This document shows, one piece after another, positions 50,152 to 64,000 of a DNA stretch of 64,000 nucleotides. This DNA comes from Hypericum androsaemum (Eukaryota > Streptophyta > Magnoliopsida > Malpighiales > Hypericaceae). The notes beneath the pieces are model-generated. The model did not search any database, was not told the origin of the DNA, and was given only the letters and a program-made list of their open reading frames with translations. The first letter of the stretch is position 1. Each line of letters starts with the position of its first letter. The translations under genes and the position numbers were made by a program. The stretch is from assembly GCA_963995505.1 (NCBI GenBank), contig OZ023195.1:4050109-4114108 (forward strand), given 5' to 3'.

Positions 50152-53100
50152 ATGGCAGGGGCAGCATCGGCGCTGTTCCTGTTGGACATAAAGGGGAGGG
50201 TTCTGGTGTGGCGCGACTACCGCGGCGACGTCTCCTCCCTCCAGGCCGAGCGCTTCTTCGCCAAGCTCATCGAGAAAGATGTAGGTCGCTCTCCATTTCT
50301 CCTAATCGGTCGATTGATTGATTTATTAATTAATTAGTTTGCTCCTAATTAACCGATTCGCGGAATGTTGAAACGTTGTGTGAAGGGAGATCCGCAGTCG
50401 CAAGATCCGGTGGTGTACGATAACGGCGTGACGTACATGTTCATCCAGCACAGCAACGTCTACCTGATGGCGGCGTCCCGCCAGAACTGCAACGCCGCCG
50501 GCGTCCTCTCCTTCCTCCACCGAGTCGTCGACGTGAGGAGCTTGTCCTCTCTCGTTTCCCTTGGTAGCTTTGATTTGAGGATGCATTTGGATGATTTCCG
50601 TTCTGTTTGGCGTGTGTGTATTAGGTGTTCAAGCATTACTTTGAGGAGTTGGAGGAGGAGTCTCTTAGGGATAACTTTGTTGTAGTGGTACGTTTCCTAT
50701 TGATTTTAGTGATTTGAAGCATGTGATGGTCGGTTTTTGGTTGTTGATGTGATGATTGTTGTTGGCAGTATGAGTTGCTTGATGAGATGATGGACTTCGG
50801 TTACCCTCAGTATACGGAAGCGAAGATCCTCAGTGAGTTTATTAAGACTGATGCATACAGGATGGAGACTACGCAGAGGCCGCCCATGGCCGTGACCAAT
50901 GCAGTGTCTTGGAGGAGTGAAGGGATTGTGTACAAGAAGAATGAAGTAATGCTTCTTTCTGCTTTTTTTTTGTTATAGTTTTGCTGTGTTGCTGGTGAGT
51001 TGGATTGCTTGATGATGTGGCATTGTTGGCTTTGGTTCAGGTTTTCTTGGATGTGGTGGAGAGTGTTAACATACTGGTCAACAGCAATGGTCAGGTAGTT
51101 CGCTCAGATGTTGTTGGGGCGTTGAAGATGAGAACTTATCTCAGGTAACCTTTCCTTTGAACCTGACAGCTATTTGTTTTGGGCTTTGAATAATCATCTT
51201 TCCTTACCTCCATAATTATGGCTTCTCTTCATTTGCTTAATTCTTGTCCTTGCTCAGCGTTAATGTTGCTGTTGGCCTTCTTCCAAGTGTTTTTGCTTAT
51301 TATGCTGTTTGGCATATTGTGAAATTCTTCTTTACATATAGATAGGTTCAGAAGGAACTAGTTGTGGTATCTGCACATAGAGATCGAACGAGAACAATAA
51401 GAGTATGATTTAACAATTTTAACTAGGTTTATTTAGGACTGTGTTCAGAAGACAAACACACATGACTTCTTTGGAAAATCACAAATATCCATTACCCTCT
51501 TTTGCTGATTTTGTATCTCTGATCTGGACTTAAATAAAATTGGTTAATAGTAGAAGTTTGGCAGTGTGTTCATATCCACCGGAGAACTTGTATGTGAACT
51601 AAGTGAATGTGGCATAAAAAGGCTGCTCATTTTCCCATGAATCACACTTTGACCACATATTTTCTTCCTTGATCAATTCTTCATCATGGTTATTACTATG
51701 CAATGTGCAGTTTACAAATGAGCAGCTGAGTGTAAGCTTAGCCTCAACGATAATAGCTAATATTGCTTGGCTTATCATTTTGCAGTGGTATGCCTGAGTG
51801 TAAGCTTGGCCTCAACGATAGAGTATTATTGGAGGCGCAAGGTCGTGCAACTAAAGGGAAGGCCATCGATTTGGAGGATATAAAATTTCACCAGTATGTA
51901 TGCTAAATCTAGCTAATTCTTGGATTCTTTGTTGTTGGGCATGTGAAATAATTTCCATAAAAGTAGCTTGGGTTTTGGCCCAAGGATAGTAGTCATCTTG
52001 TTTCCATAAAGTACTGATTTTTAATGAATTTTGTGTTCAGGTGTGTTCGGTTGGCTCGATTTGAGAATGATAGGACCATTTCCTTTATACCACCTGACGG
52101 CACTTTTGATCTGATGACTTACAGACTCAGTACTCAGGTTCACCTCCTGTTCATATTTTTATCAGCTTTCACATTTATCATTCCAAGTTGGTTGCTTCAA
52201 TATGTTGAGCCACATTATTAATTCCTTCAGGTTAAGCCTCTGATTTGGGTGGAAGCTCAAGTTGAAAGGCATTCAAGAAGTCGGATTGAGCTGATGGTAA
52301 AAGCTAGAAGTCAGTTCAAGGACCGTAGGTACCACATTTTTCATTCATGATATAGCTACACTCTAGCAATTCACCCAAAAAAGGCTGTACTCTAGTATGT
52401 TTTTACTTCCAATGACAATCAAAATCGATCTAGGTTTGATATTGACTTTTGACACCTCCTTTTGCTTTACAGCACTGCCACAAATGTAGAGATTGAGTTG
52501 CCTGTGCCAACTGATGCTTCAAACCCTAATATTAGGACATCAATGGGATCTGCATTCTATGCCCCTGAAAATGACGCATTAATGTGGAAAATCAAATCTT
52601 TTGCTGGTGGAAAGGTACTACTGCGAGTTTGTTTATGATGCCTGAAATCAGCTTTCTGAAATTGTTTTGTAATCATCATTCAGGAATACATGTTGAGAGC
52701 AGAGTTCAGCCTACCTAGTATAACTGATGAAGATGCAGGTCCCGAGAGGAAAGCGCCTATCAGGGTGAAGTTTGAGATACCATATTTTACTGTTTCAGGA
52801 ATACAGGTACGATTTTCTAGCCCTTGAAACACACATCTTGTGCAACTCTGGGTGTGCTAGCATGTCTATGTGGGTGGGTGGGTGGGTGGATAAATGTGCA
52901 TGTCAGAGTGAGTGACCGAGTTCTTGCGCCTCCATGTGTGTGATCGAGTCTTGATTTAAGCTGATGGTAATGGTGGAACTTGAGTATACCCAGTCCTATA
53001 AAATTAACTAGTTAGCTTTCGCTGTAGTCTCAGAGGAGCTTAAGATGGCGTGACGTGCTTTAGAAACAATAATCTGGGACCAATATTAAGACGTGCTTTA

Positions 53101-53620
53101 TGCTTTTTCCCCGATTGTCCATGATCCCTAAATCAGGAGTTTGAACATCAAAGCTGAGACCTTAAGCTTATCTCTGGTTGAGACAATATGCTGCTTGAGT
53201 TGTGAATACAATACCCAGCTGATTATGAGTGCAAGCTGAAGTAGAATTTGTATGTTAATTGATATTCTGGCTCAAAGGACTGGTTGGAACCTTCTTCTTC
53301 GTTTCTCTGGAATAAACCTTGTTATATTTTTTGTGCCTCGTTAAATTATAAAAGAATGCAAGATTTGCTCTCCAGATATATGCCAACCCTAGATGCGAAC
53401 AGAATCTCCACATTATCTACATGATGTCTTTGTGTGGTTACTTTAGATTCCAATCTCTGTGGTTAATTGCTGGGTATGACTATTGCCTAATGCAAAGCAC
53501 CAATTATTTTGCGACTGGTAGGTTCGATACTTGAAGATCATTGAAAAGAGTGGGTATCAGGCACTCCCATGGGTGAGATACATAACCATGGCCGGGGAGT
53601 ACGAGCTCAGGCTTATCTGA
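50152..53620 (+). CDS. AP1M: AP-1 clathrin adaptor complex medium (mu) subunit
   Basis: Eleven exons: 50152-50280, 50386-50532, 50625-50687, 50769-50945, 51041-51144, 51786-51893, 52041-52137, 52231-52328, 52473-52614, 52684-52806 and 53522-53620. They give 428 residues plus stop, the exact length of Arabidopsis AP1M2 (HAPLESS13). AP-1 sorts cargo at the trans-Golgi network/early endosome; the mu subunit binds YxxPhi signals. An N-terminal longin-like domain (1-140, starting MAGAASALFLLDIKGR) is followed by the mu homology domain (about 165-428, with CKLGLND, FIPPDGTFDLMTYRL and the C-terminus AGEYELRLI). All introns are GT-AG. Intron 5 contains a stray copy of part of exon 6. A MITE sits just upstream. 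Confidence 0.97.
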
Positions 53621-54763
53621 CATGGCTTCCGCGATGAATTCAAGTTTCTTCTCCGGCGCGGTACAATAATCTGTAGATTACCGTTCTCCTCCTTGACACC
53701 CCTTTTTGGTTTTTGGATTTTGAGTGGGTAGTTGACAAAATTGGATGTCATTTCTCTTGCACTCACACATCATTGTTGTATCATTGAATAGGTTGCCAAT
53801 AGTCAATGAATGCCTTATAGAACCTTGAGAGAAAATTACACGTTTTTGTACTGCGACTAATTTTCGGCATATATTCAACTTTTGAGTCTTTTCTGATTGA
53901 CACGAGAAATGGAAACGTTGTAATTTCTTGAGTTCCAATTGTGTTTTCGGAGGTCGCGTAGAATTTTAATTTTCGACTCGGAATGGTTTCGAATACGTGT
54001 TCATATAACATTTCAGCATCCTCCGGAGGTAAGTTGTGTGCTCATTCGTGTCATCTCAACCTCTGTTTTCCATTCTGATTTTAGTGAAAAAGTTAGCTGC
54101 AGTCATTATGTATTTAACCGAAGCAAAAGTTTAAGTAACGGTCGGACGATAGCAAATCCCCGGGACGTAAGCCTCCCAAAAGGTAACAGAGACGTGCAAA
54201 ATTTTCCTCGGACCGGACAGAGATCGGCCCTCAAGTGCAAAAATAGAAGGGAACTTGACTGCAAGACCCACCCGTCAAACAGGGACGAAAGTTGACCTTA
54301 GTAATTCGACGGTGCCGAGTAGAAGGGTGTTTGCTCAAATATTCAGAGCACAGAGAGTGTAAGACCTTTGGTCACTATTCCCATTGATTGGTTTTACTTT
54401 TGTCCAAACAATAAAAAACAAAAATAAAAACAAGGGAATGGTAATACAATGTTTGACTTGTTACCAAATGAAACCTGAACGCCTTCCCCTTAAGATTAGA
54501 CTTCTACTTCGGGCAACTAAAAGCGTCCTATATAACAGACGGAAAAGAAACATAGAAACGAGTCCAACTCGGTAACAGAGAAAGGATAGGAAACAAACTT
54601 AAACCACCGAATAGACGAGTTCGAGTTCGACTACCTCAACATCTCATCATCATCATCATCATCTTCGGGGTTGTACCTATATCGAACTAGCTATACTTCT
54701 GCTAGCAACTTCTGCAATTACGAGCAACCGCTACGGTCTAAAGTGGCAGAGCTCGAACAATGA
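53621..54763. other. Convergent 3' flanks of AP1M and TAA1-like genes
   Basis: No gene seen. It likely contains both 3' UTRs. A short (ATC)n run lies at 54642-54664. Confidence 0.5.
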
Positions 54764-58525
<3,762 letters not shown>

Positions 58526-59317
58526 TCTCTTTTCTCCCCCTCTAGGAGACGGCGTCGTTTTCTCTCTTTTATAAAGGGATTGGAAGTTGTGGGGCTCTTT
58601 GGCTTTCTGGGGTCAGGATTGAGGAGGTATATATAGCGGGGGTGCCAGTGATTGCGTGGCAATTGGGCCATAAAATTTGGAAGAAGTTAGTATTTCTTTA
58701 AATTGCCTGTCGTCTGCTAGTAGAGTTCGCTTATTGTTATTGTTTCTGTTCTTATTTTTCCGTTAAAGAATTAAACGGGTCAATATTAAAAACTTGTTCC
58801 AGAAATGCTGTCAAATACCGGTAGTTGGTTAAAAAATTAATATTTGGTAAATAAATGAATGCTATATTGAGTTGGAATTGAATCCTCATTATTAGGTACA
58901 AAGTGTCTTCAAGAGTCTGGACTCGTTAGTTTTAGTTAAATTAAAACAACGTTTTTAATATGTTGTTGTATTTTAATAAATGATTTTAAGTTTGAATTTT
59001 AAAAATATTTATATTAAATATTTGTTCCAAAAAATTCTGTCATATAGTGGCAGTTGGTTAAAAAGATTAATAATTCGTTGATAAATGAATGCTATAATGA
59101 GTTAAAATTGAATCATCATTATTAGTTACCGGGTGTATATATCGTAATGCAATATACATAACATGTTTGCTCCGTTATAGAAATTAATTTATCTTCTATG
59201 CTCTTAGAAATTAAAGAGAAACATGGTACAAATGAGGGGTAAACTTATCTTTTGTCAACCAGATTTAATTTAAGGAGCATATTGGTGGATGTGAGAGGGA
59301 ATTCAAAATAAGATAGG
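58526..59317. other. TAA1-like promoter side; no gene seen
   Basis: AT-rich. TATATATA about 100-110 bases upstream of the TAA1-like ATG (58629-58635) may be its TATA box. Two similar 'gttggttaaaaa' motifs at about 58825 and 59055 mark a decayed local duplication. Confidence 0.5.
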
Positions 59318-59933
59318 TGTAACGTCCCGTGATTCGATCGACTGTCTCCACAGACCAACATGGGTATTTTCTTACGTTCTTTGTCCTCATTCTCACGCAT
59401 CTTGAAAATTTTCCAAGAGGTCACCCATCCTGTTCATACTCTCGGCCAAACGCATTTAACATAAAAGAAGGTGCACATTGTTGGTATGGATAGTAGCAAT
59501 CAAATCACTTAAGATTTTTCACATAGAACATATCAATATAGGGTATCACATTTACCCCTCCTTAAATACACGACGTCCTCGACGCGCCAGAATCAGACAA
59601 TCCCAGAATTTCTCGTATTTGGGTGTGTTCGATCCCCGAACCACACCATACTAGCCGAGGTATTGCTCTGATACCAAATGTAACGCCCCGTGATTCGACC
59701 GTCTCCACAGACCAACGCGGGTCTTTTCTAGCATGCTTTGTCCTCACTCGCACGTATCCTGAAAACTTCCTATGAGGTCATCCATCCTGATCCTACTCTC
59801 GGCCAAACGCATTTAACCTTAGAGTTCTCTCAAGATATGTGCCAGAAAAGAAGGTGCACTTTGTTGGTATGGATAGTACCAATCAAATCACTTAAGGATT
59901 TTCTCGCATAACATATCAATACAAGGTATCATA
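59318..59933 (-). mobile_element. TRIM: terminal-repeat retrotransposon in miniature
   Basis: 616 bp with LTR-like direct repeats 59318-59550 and 59679-59933; the second has about 25 extra bases near 59820. A perfect 5-bp target duplication ATAGG flanks it (59313-59317 and 59934-59938). On the minus strand, the repeat at 59933-59679 is followed two bases in by TGGTATCAGAGC (59676-59665), the tRNA-iMet primer site. A purine tract AGGAGGGGTAAA precedes the other repeat. The 128-bp interior has no coding capacity. Confidence 0.92.
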
Positions 59934-60428
59934 ATAGGTCAATTCCAAAACCAACATAAATTTAACCTATTTTGATTCGAAATTAGCTGATCGATTCTTT
60001 CCAGGGTTCTCGGAATAGGCTTCATGTGTCCCAACAGTCAACTCTTGATTGATTTTCTTCATTGTTTTTAAGAAGAAGAAAAAAGTAAATTGTTCTAAAT
60101 TGTTTATCGTATTCTTGTACACACTTACAAATTTGCTTACATATACACATTTGTAACAACAAAATAATCAATTTTCAAGGAAGATCTTATAACTAATCGA
60201 GTACTCGATTAGTATAACACGGTCAACCTGTCATGCTTTTAAGAAATAGCGTCACACGTGTCCCAACAAACTTTAATATTTATTATTAATATACTCGGCT
60301 ACAAACTTAAACTTTTGCACAAATGTACATCCACAAAGAATATAAATCAATCAAATTTAAGAAAGATTTCCTAACTAACTGATCATTCAATAATCGAATG
60401 AGAGTTACTTTCCAAAGTTTTTGAAAAA

Positions 60429-60975
60429 CTCGCGCGGGTGCTTCCCTCTAAGGCGCGGAACGCTCCCCTACCGATGCATTTTTAATTCTTGAATTCTTGG
60501 AAGAATTATTTGAGTTCGGTCTTCTTTTTTATGTTTCCACCAGCAAGTCCAACAACAGATAGAGTGAGGTTTTCCTGTGATCACAAGAATATTTTTTTTA
60601 TTGGGTCGATAACTCTAAAAAGAGAGATTGCCTATCTTTTCTTTCATCTCTGGCAAAATACGATCTACTGGGGCTAATTCAAACTCCTCGGGTAAAATAA
60701 GAATAGCCCAACATTATTTTGATTTTATTTTTGAATTACTTTCATTTTCTTCTTTCTTTTTCGAGCGAAATACAGTGGTTCCTATTCTACAAGGGCAAAA
60801 TGCATGGTCGAAGGAAAAGTAGGTATCATGCTCGTTTTGGCTCCAAAGCGAGAACCCCAACACCTTATCCCTTTTTGGCAACTCAGAATATACCTTCGGA
60901 ATGCTTGAGACTGTCCTTTCTTTCTTTCTATGTCCAACTTCCGGACAGGTTTCACCCGTGAGGTCTCTCTTTTCT
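60429..60975. other. Foreign insertion within the repeat array, origin unknown
   Basis: The array module is cut after GTTTTTGAAAAA and resumes at CATAATGTGTCC, with 547 bases between that have no counterpart in other modules. It starts GC-rich (CTCGCGCGGGTGCTTCCC). It lacks obvious terminal repeats or transposon motifs. Inserted organelle DNA is one possibility, not shown. Confidence 0.6.
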
Positions 60976-61224
60976 CATAATGTGTCCTAGCCCACTTCAG
61001 CACTTTGATTTCAAATTGTTTATCATAATCTTCTACACACTAACATATTTGCTAACATATGCACATTCGTAAATGACAAAAATGAATCAATTTTCAAGGA
61101 AGATCTTATAACTAATTGAGTACTTGATAAGCATAATAAGGTCAACCTTCCATGTATTTAAAAAATAGCGTCACACATGTCCTAACCAGCTTCAATATTT
61201 ATTATTAATATACTCGATTACAAA

Positions 61225-61689
61225 CATGGTTTTAAAAAATGACCCGGAGGCCGACCCGGGATTTCTCCCGTCCTCCTGGTCGGCCGGTCGGACTGGTCGA
61301 ACTACCAATCAGACTAAATTTTTTTATTTTTAAATATTTTAAATAATATATATATGTAGGTTAAAATATACTTATTTTTTATACAGAAAAAATAGACTTA
61401 ATTTTTTATCTCTCCACTCTATAAATCTACTTTATTTATTTATTTATTACTTTATAAATTTGTCAAATCAATTTTTTTCCTCGAAAACCACAAAAAAGAG
61501 TCAATTTTGCCCATTTTTGTACTAACCGGGTTCGACCGATCATGATGGACCTCAAAATCGGCCAGTCCGACCAGATTTGGTCCGGTTAGTACAGACCCCG
61601 GTCAAAAGCCTAAAAATGACCCGGTCTTGTGCCCGTTTTGCAGTCCAACCGATCGGACCACCGGTCAGACTGTATTTTTTAAAACCATG
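61225..61689. mobile_element. hAT-like noncoding element, copy 1
   Basis: 465 bp with terminal inverted repeats CATGGTTTTAAAAAAT at both ends. 8-bp flanks ATTACAAA and GTTACAAA match at 7 of 8, fitting hAT transposition. The interior is rich in CCGGTC/GACCGG motifs and has no ORF. It sits within the tandem array. Confidence 0.75.
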
Positions 61690-64000
61690 GTTACAAACTT
61701 GAACATTTGCACAAATGTACATTAAAAAACAACATAAATCTATGAAATTTAAGAAAAATTTCATAACTAACTGATCATTCAGTTTTCGTATGAGAGTTAA
61801 TTTACGTAGTTTTTGGAAAAAAACATAATATGTTCTCACCAACTTTAGCTGTTTGATTTTAAATTGTTAATCATATTCTTCTACACGCTTGCATATTTGC
61901 TAACATATGCACATTCGTAAACGACAAAAATAAATCAATTTTCAAGGAAGATCTTACAACTAATTGAGTACTCGATTAGTATAATAAGGTCAACCTTCCA
62001 TGCTTTTAAGAAATAGCCCCACACGTGTCCCAACCAGCTTCACCATTTATTATTAATATACTCAGCTACAAACTTGAACTTTTGCACAAATGTACATCCA
62101 GAAAGAACATAAATCATTCAAAATTAAGAAAGATTTCCTAACTAACTGATCATCCAATAATCGAATGAGAGTTACTTTCTGTAGTTCTTGGAAAAAAATA
62201 TAACATGTCCTAACCAACTTTAATTCTTTGATTTCATTTCGGCCAAAAACAAGATGACTCATTATTGCTTACTATATTATTTCTACACGCTTGACTTTTT
62301 GTGTACATATGCACATTCGTAAGAGACAAAAATGACGCAATTTTATTTAGAAATCTCGATTAACTGAGTAGTCGATTATCGAATAAGAATAACTTCTCAT
62401 AGTTCTCAAAAATAGTGTCACACGTGTTCCAAATAACTAACATTTTTATTCTTCTCATTCACTATGTTGAAATTAAAAAAAAGAGATTGCTTCATCAATT
62501 GAGAACAACTTTTCTTTGTTTTTTGAAATAACGTTATGCATCCAACTTCAGCTATTTAATTTTCTTTCTTCAATGTGTTGTGAAGCAAAAAAATAATATA
62601 GTTTCATTATTGGTTAATGTATCATTCGGCACGTTTGTATTTTTCTTCTACACGCTTACATATTTACTCACATATGCACATTAAAAAAATGACAAAATAT
62701 TAAAAAATGACAAGAATAATCAAATTTTAAGAAAATTTTATAACTAACTCATTACTCGATCATATAATAAGTGCAACATTCTATAATTTTTAAAAATACT
62801 GTCACAAGTATCTAACTAGCTTTAACTTTTATCATTGTTTACTATGTTCATTCTGCAAACTTGATTTTTGTGTACATATGCACATTCGTAAAAGACAAAA
62901 TATATTTTTAGAAAGATTTTCTAAATAACTGAGTAATCGATCATCGAATAAGAATAACTTCTCATAATTCTCAAAAATAGTATCTCACGTGTTCCAACTG
63001 GCTAACTTTTTTTATCATTCTAATTTACTATGGTGAGACAAAAAGAAGATTGCTTTGTTATTTATTATGTATTCTACTACACTTTTGGATTTCAAGTAAG
63101 ATTTTCAAAATAAATGAGAAACAATCATCGATTGAGATCAACTTTCATTAATTTTTTGAAATGATATCAAGTGTCTCATTCAATTTTGACTCTTTGAATC
63201 TTTTTCTTTAGTGTTGTGATTCCAAAGATAAGGTGATTTTATAATTGGTTATCGTATCCTTCTCACAATGATATTTCTAATTGTTTTCAAATATAACTCA
63301 CAAAAACTATATTTTTTAACGATTAACATAATTGATTTAGACAAAATTTGTGACTCTAGAGACCATAGATCTATAACATATTATTATGATTTATTTAGAA
63401 AATTCATTTTCTTTACCAAAGGAACATTGAAAGACAGATCTTTCCACCACCACTATCAATTTATCCACAAAGAGAGGATCTTTCTTTGAAAGAGTATTGT
63501 ATGTCTTTCTTTGTACCACACCTTAGCAAATTAAATAATTGAAAATTAAGAAGTGCTTCCAATTTGATTTGAACATTTAATTTTTCAAATATTTAGAGAG
63601 CATGCTTCACTTCACTAATATAAAGCATTATCAACTACATCCTAATCTAAGCCACGCAAGAGTGAGACTGCTAAATGAGATAGCCATTCCATATTTTTGA
63701 CAAATAAAGTTAAAATAGGATGATTCATGAAAAAAATAGCTCCTCTGCATAACATGGTCGAGATGCATCCCTGATAATCTTTGATTTTTTTTAAACAACA
63801 TCAAGCGTCTCATCTGACTTCATCTTTGTTTCATTTTCTTCAGTGTGTTGTGAATCAAAAAATAAGATGATTTCATTATTGGTTACTGACACTTCGACAT
63901 GTTTGCATTTTTGTTTACATATGCACATTCTTAATCAATTTAGACAAAAATGACTCAAATTTTCAAGGAAGATTTTCTAATCAATTGGGTTATCGATCAC

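Larger units (their letters stand above)
59939..64000. repeat. Degenerate long-period tandem repeat array
   Basis: Related blocks recur: CATATGCACATTCGTAA-like motifs at about 60141, 61056, 61904, 62306, 62671, 62875 and 63918; TTTGCACAAATGTACAT at about 60314, 61705 and 62080; and CAATTTTCAAGGAAGATCTTA with GAGTACTCGAT nearby. The full module is about 400 bp (61904 and 62306 are 402 bp apart), with later copies shortened and diverged. Two insertions interrupt it (60429-60975 and 61225-61689). No gene is seen in the array, which runs off the window. Confidence 0.78.

Overview
The window is nuclear DNA from a flowering plant. Genes are split by GT-AG introns, the AT-rich intergenic DNA is full of plant transposons, and the proteins match plant-specific families (DTX/MATE, SIAMESE-related, CLE, TAA1/TAR, GGT1). 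The first exons of several genes are GC-rich. The species cannot be fixed from sequence alone. A 200-base N run lies at 18763-18962.

Layout. 1-2518: a short LTR retrotransposon carrying only a broken gag (TR-GAG type), cut by the window edge. 3245-7938 (-): eight-exon MATE transporter. 8-18.5 kb: no gene; MITE-like elements, a GC-rich minisatellite and a long-TIR Mutator-type element. 18963-23076 (+): peroxisomal-type copper amine oxidase whose start is lost in the gap, followed by an ARM-repeat pseudogene. 24958-26506 (-): F-box/Sel1-repeat protein. 27338-28682: Pack-MULE holding an ERF-repressor fragment. 31762-32106 (-): single-exon SIAMESE-related CDK inhibitor. 35504-38737 (-): 13-exon glutamate:glyoxylate aminotransferase. 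40261-42224 (-): ribose-phosphate pyrophosphokinase with a transit-like extension. 42745-43871: second Pack-MULE, carrying a CSLC glucan synthase fragment. 44055-45265 (-): 5'-truncated LINE. 45545-46106 (+): three-exon CLV3/CLE40-like peptide gene, missed by simple ORF searches. 47183-47905: TIR copies of the first Pack-MULE family beside a LysM receptor kinase pseudogene. 50152-53620 (+): AP-1 clathrin adaptor mu subunit. 54764-58525 (-): TAA1/TAR-type aminotransferase of auxin synthesis. 59318-59933: complete TRIM. 59.9-64 kb: degenerate repeat array with two insertions.

The host genes are independent, with no operon logic. Two products (GGT1-like, ending SRM; amine oxidase, ending AKL) carry probable peroxisomal C-terminal signals. 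The most unusual feature is the mobile DNA. Two Mutator-type elements with perfect 9-bp target duplications each carry a different host-gene fragment within about 16 kb. A third capture candidate lies 3.5 kb further on. Other points are a 31-bp tandem duplication that doubles the last-but-one splice acceptor... precisely, the exon 7 acceptor of the MATE gene, a probable GC-AG intron in the amine oxidase, and the CLE gene.

Exon coordinates were derived by hand from reading frame, splice dinucleotides and family knowledge. All spliced totals are whole numbers of codons.
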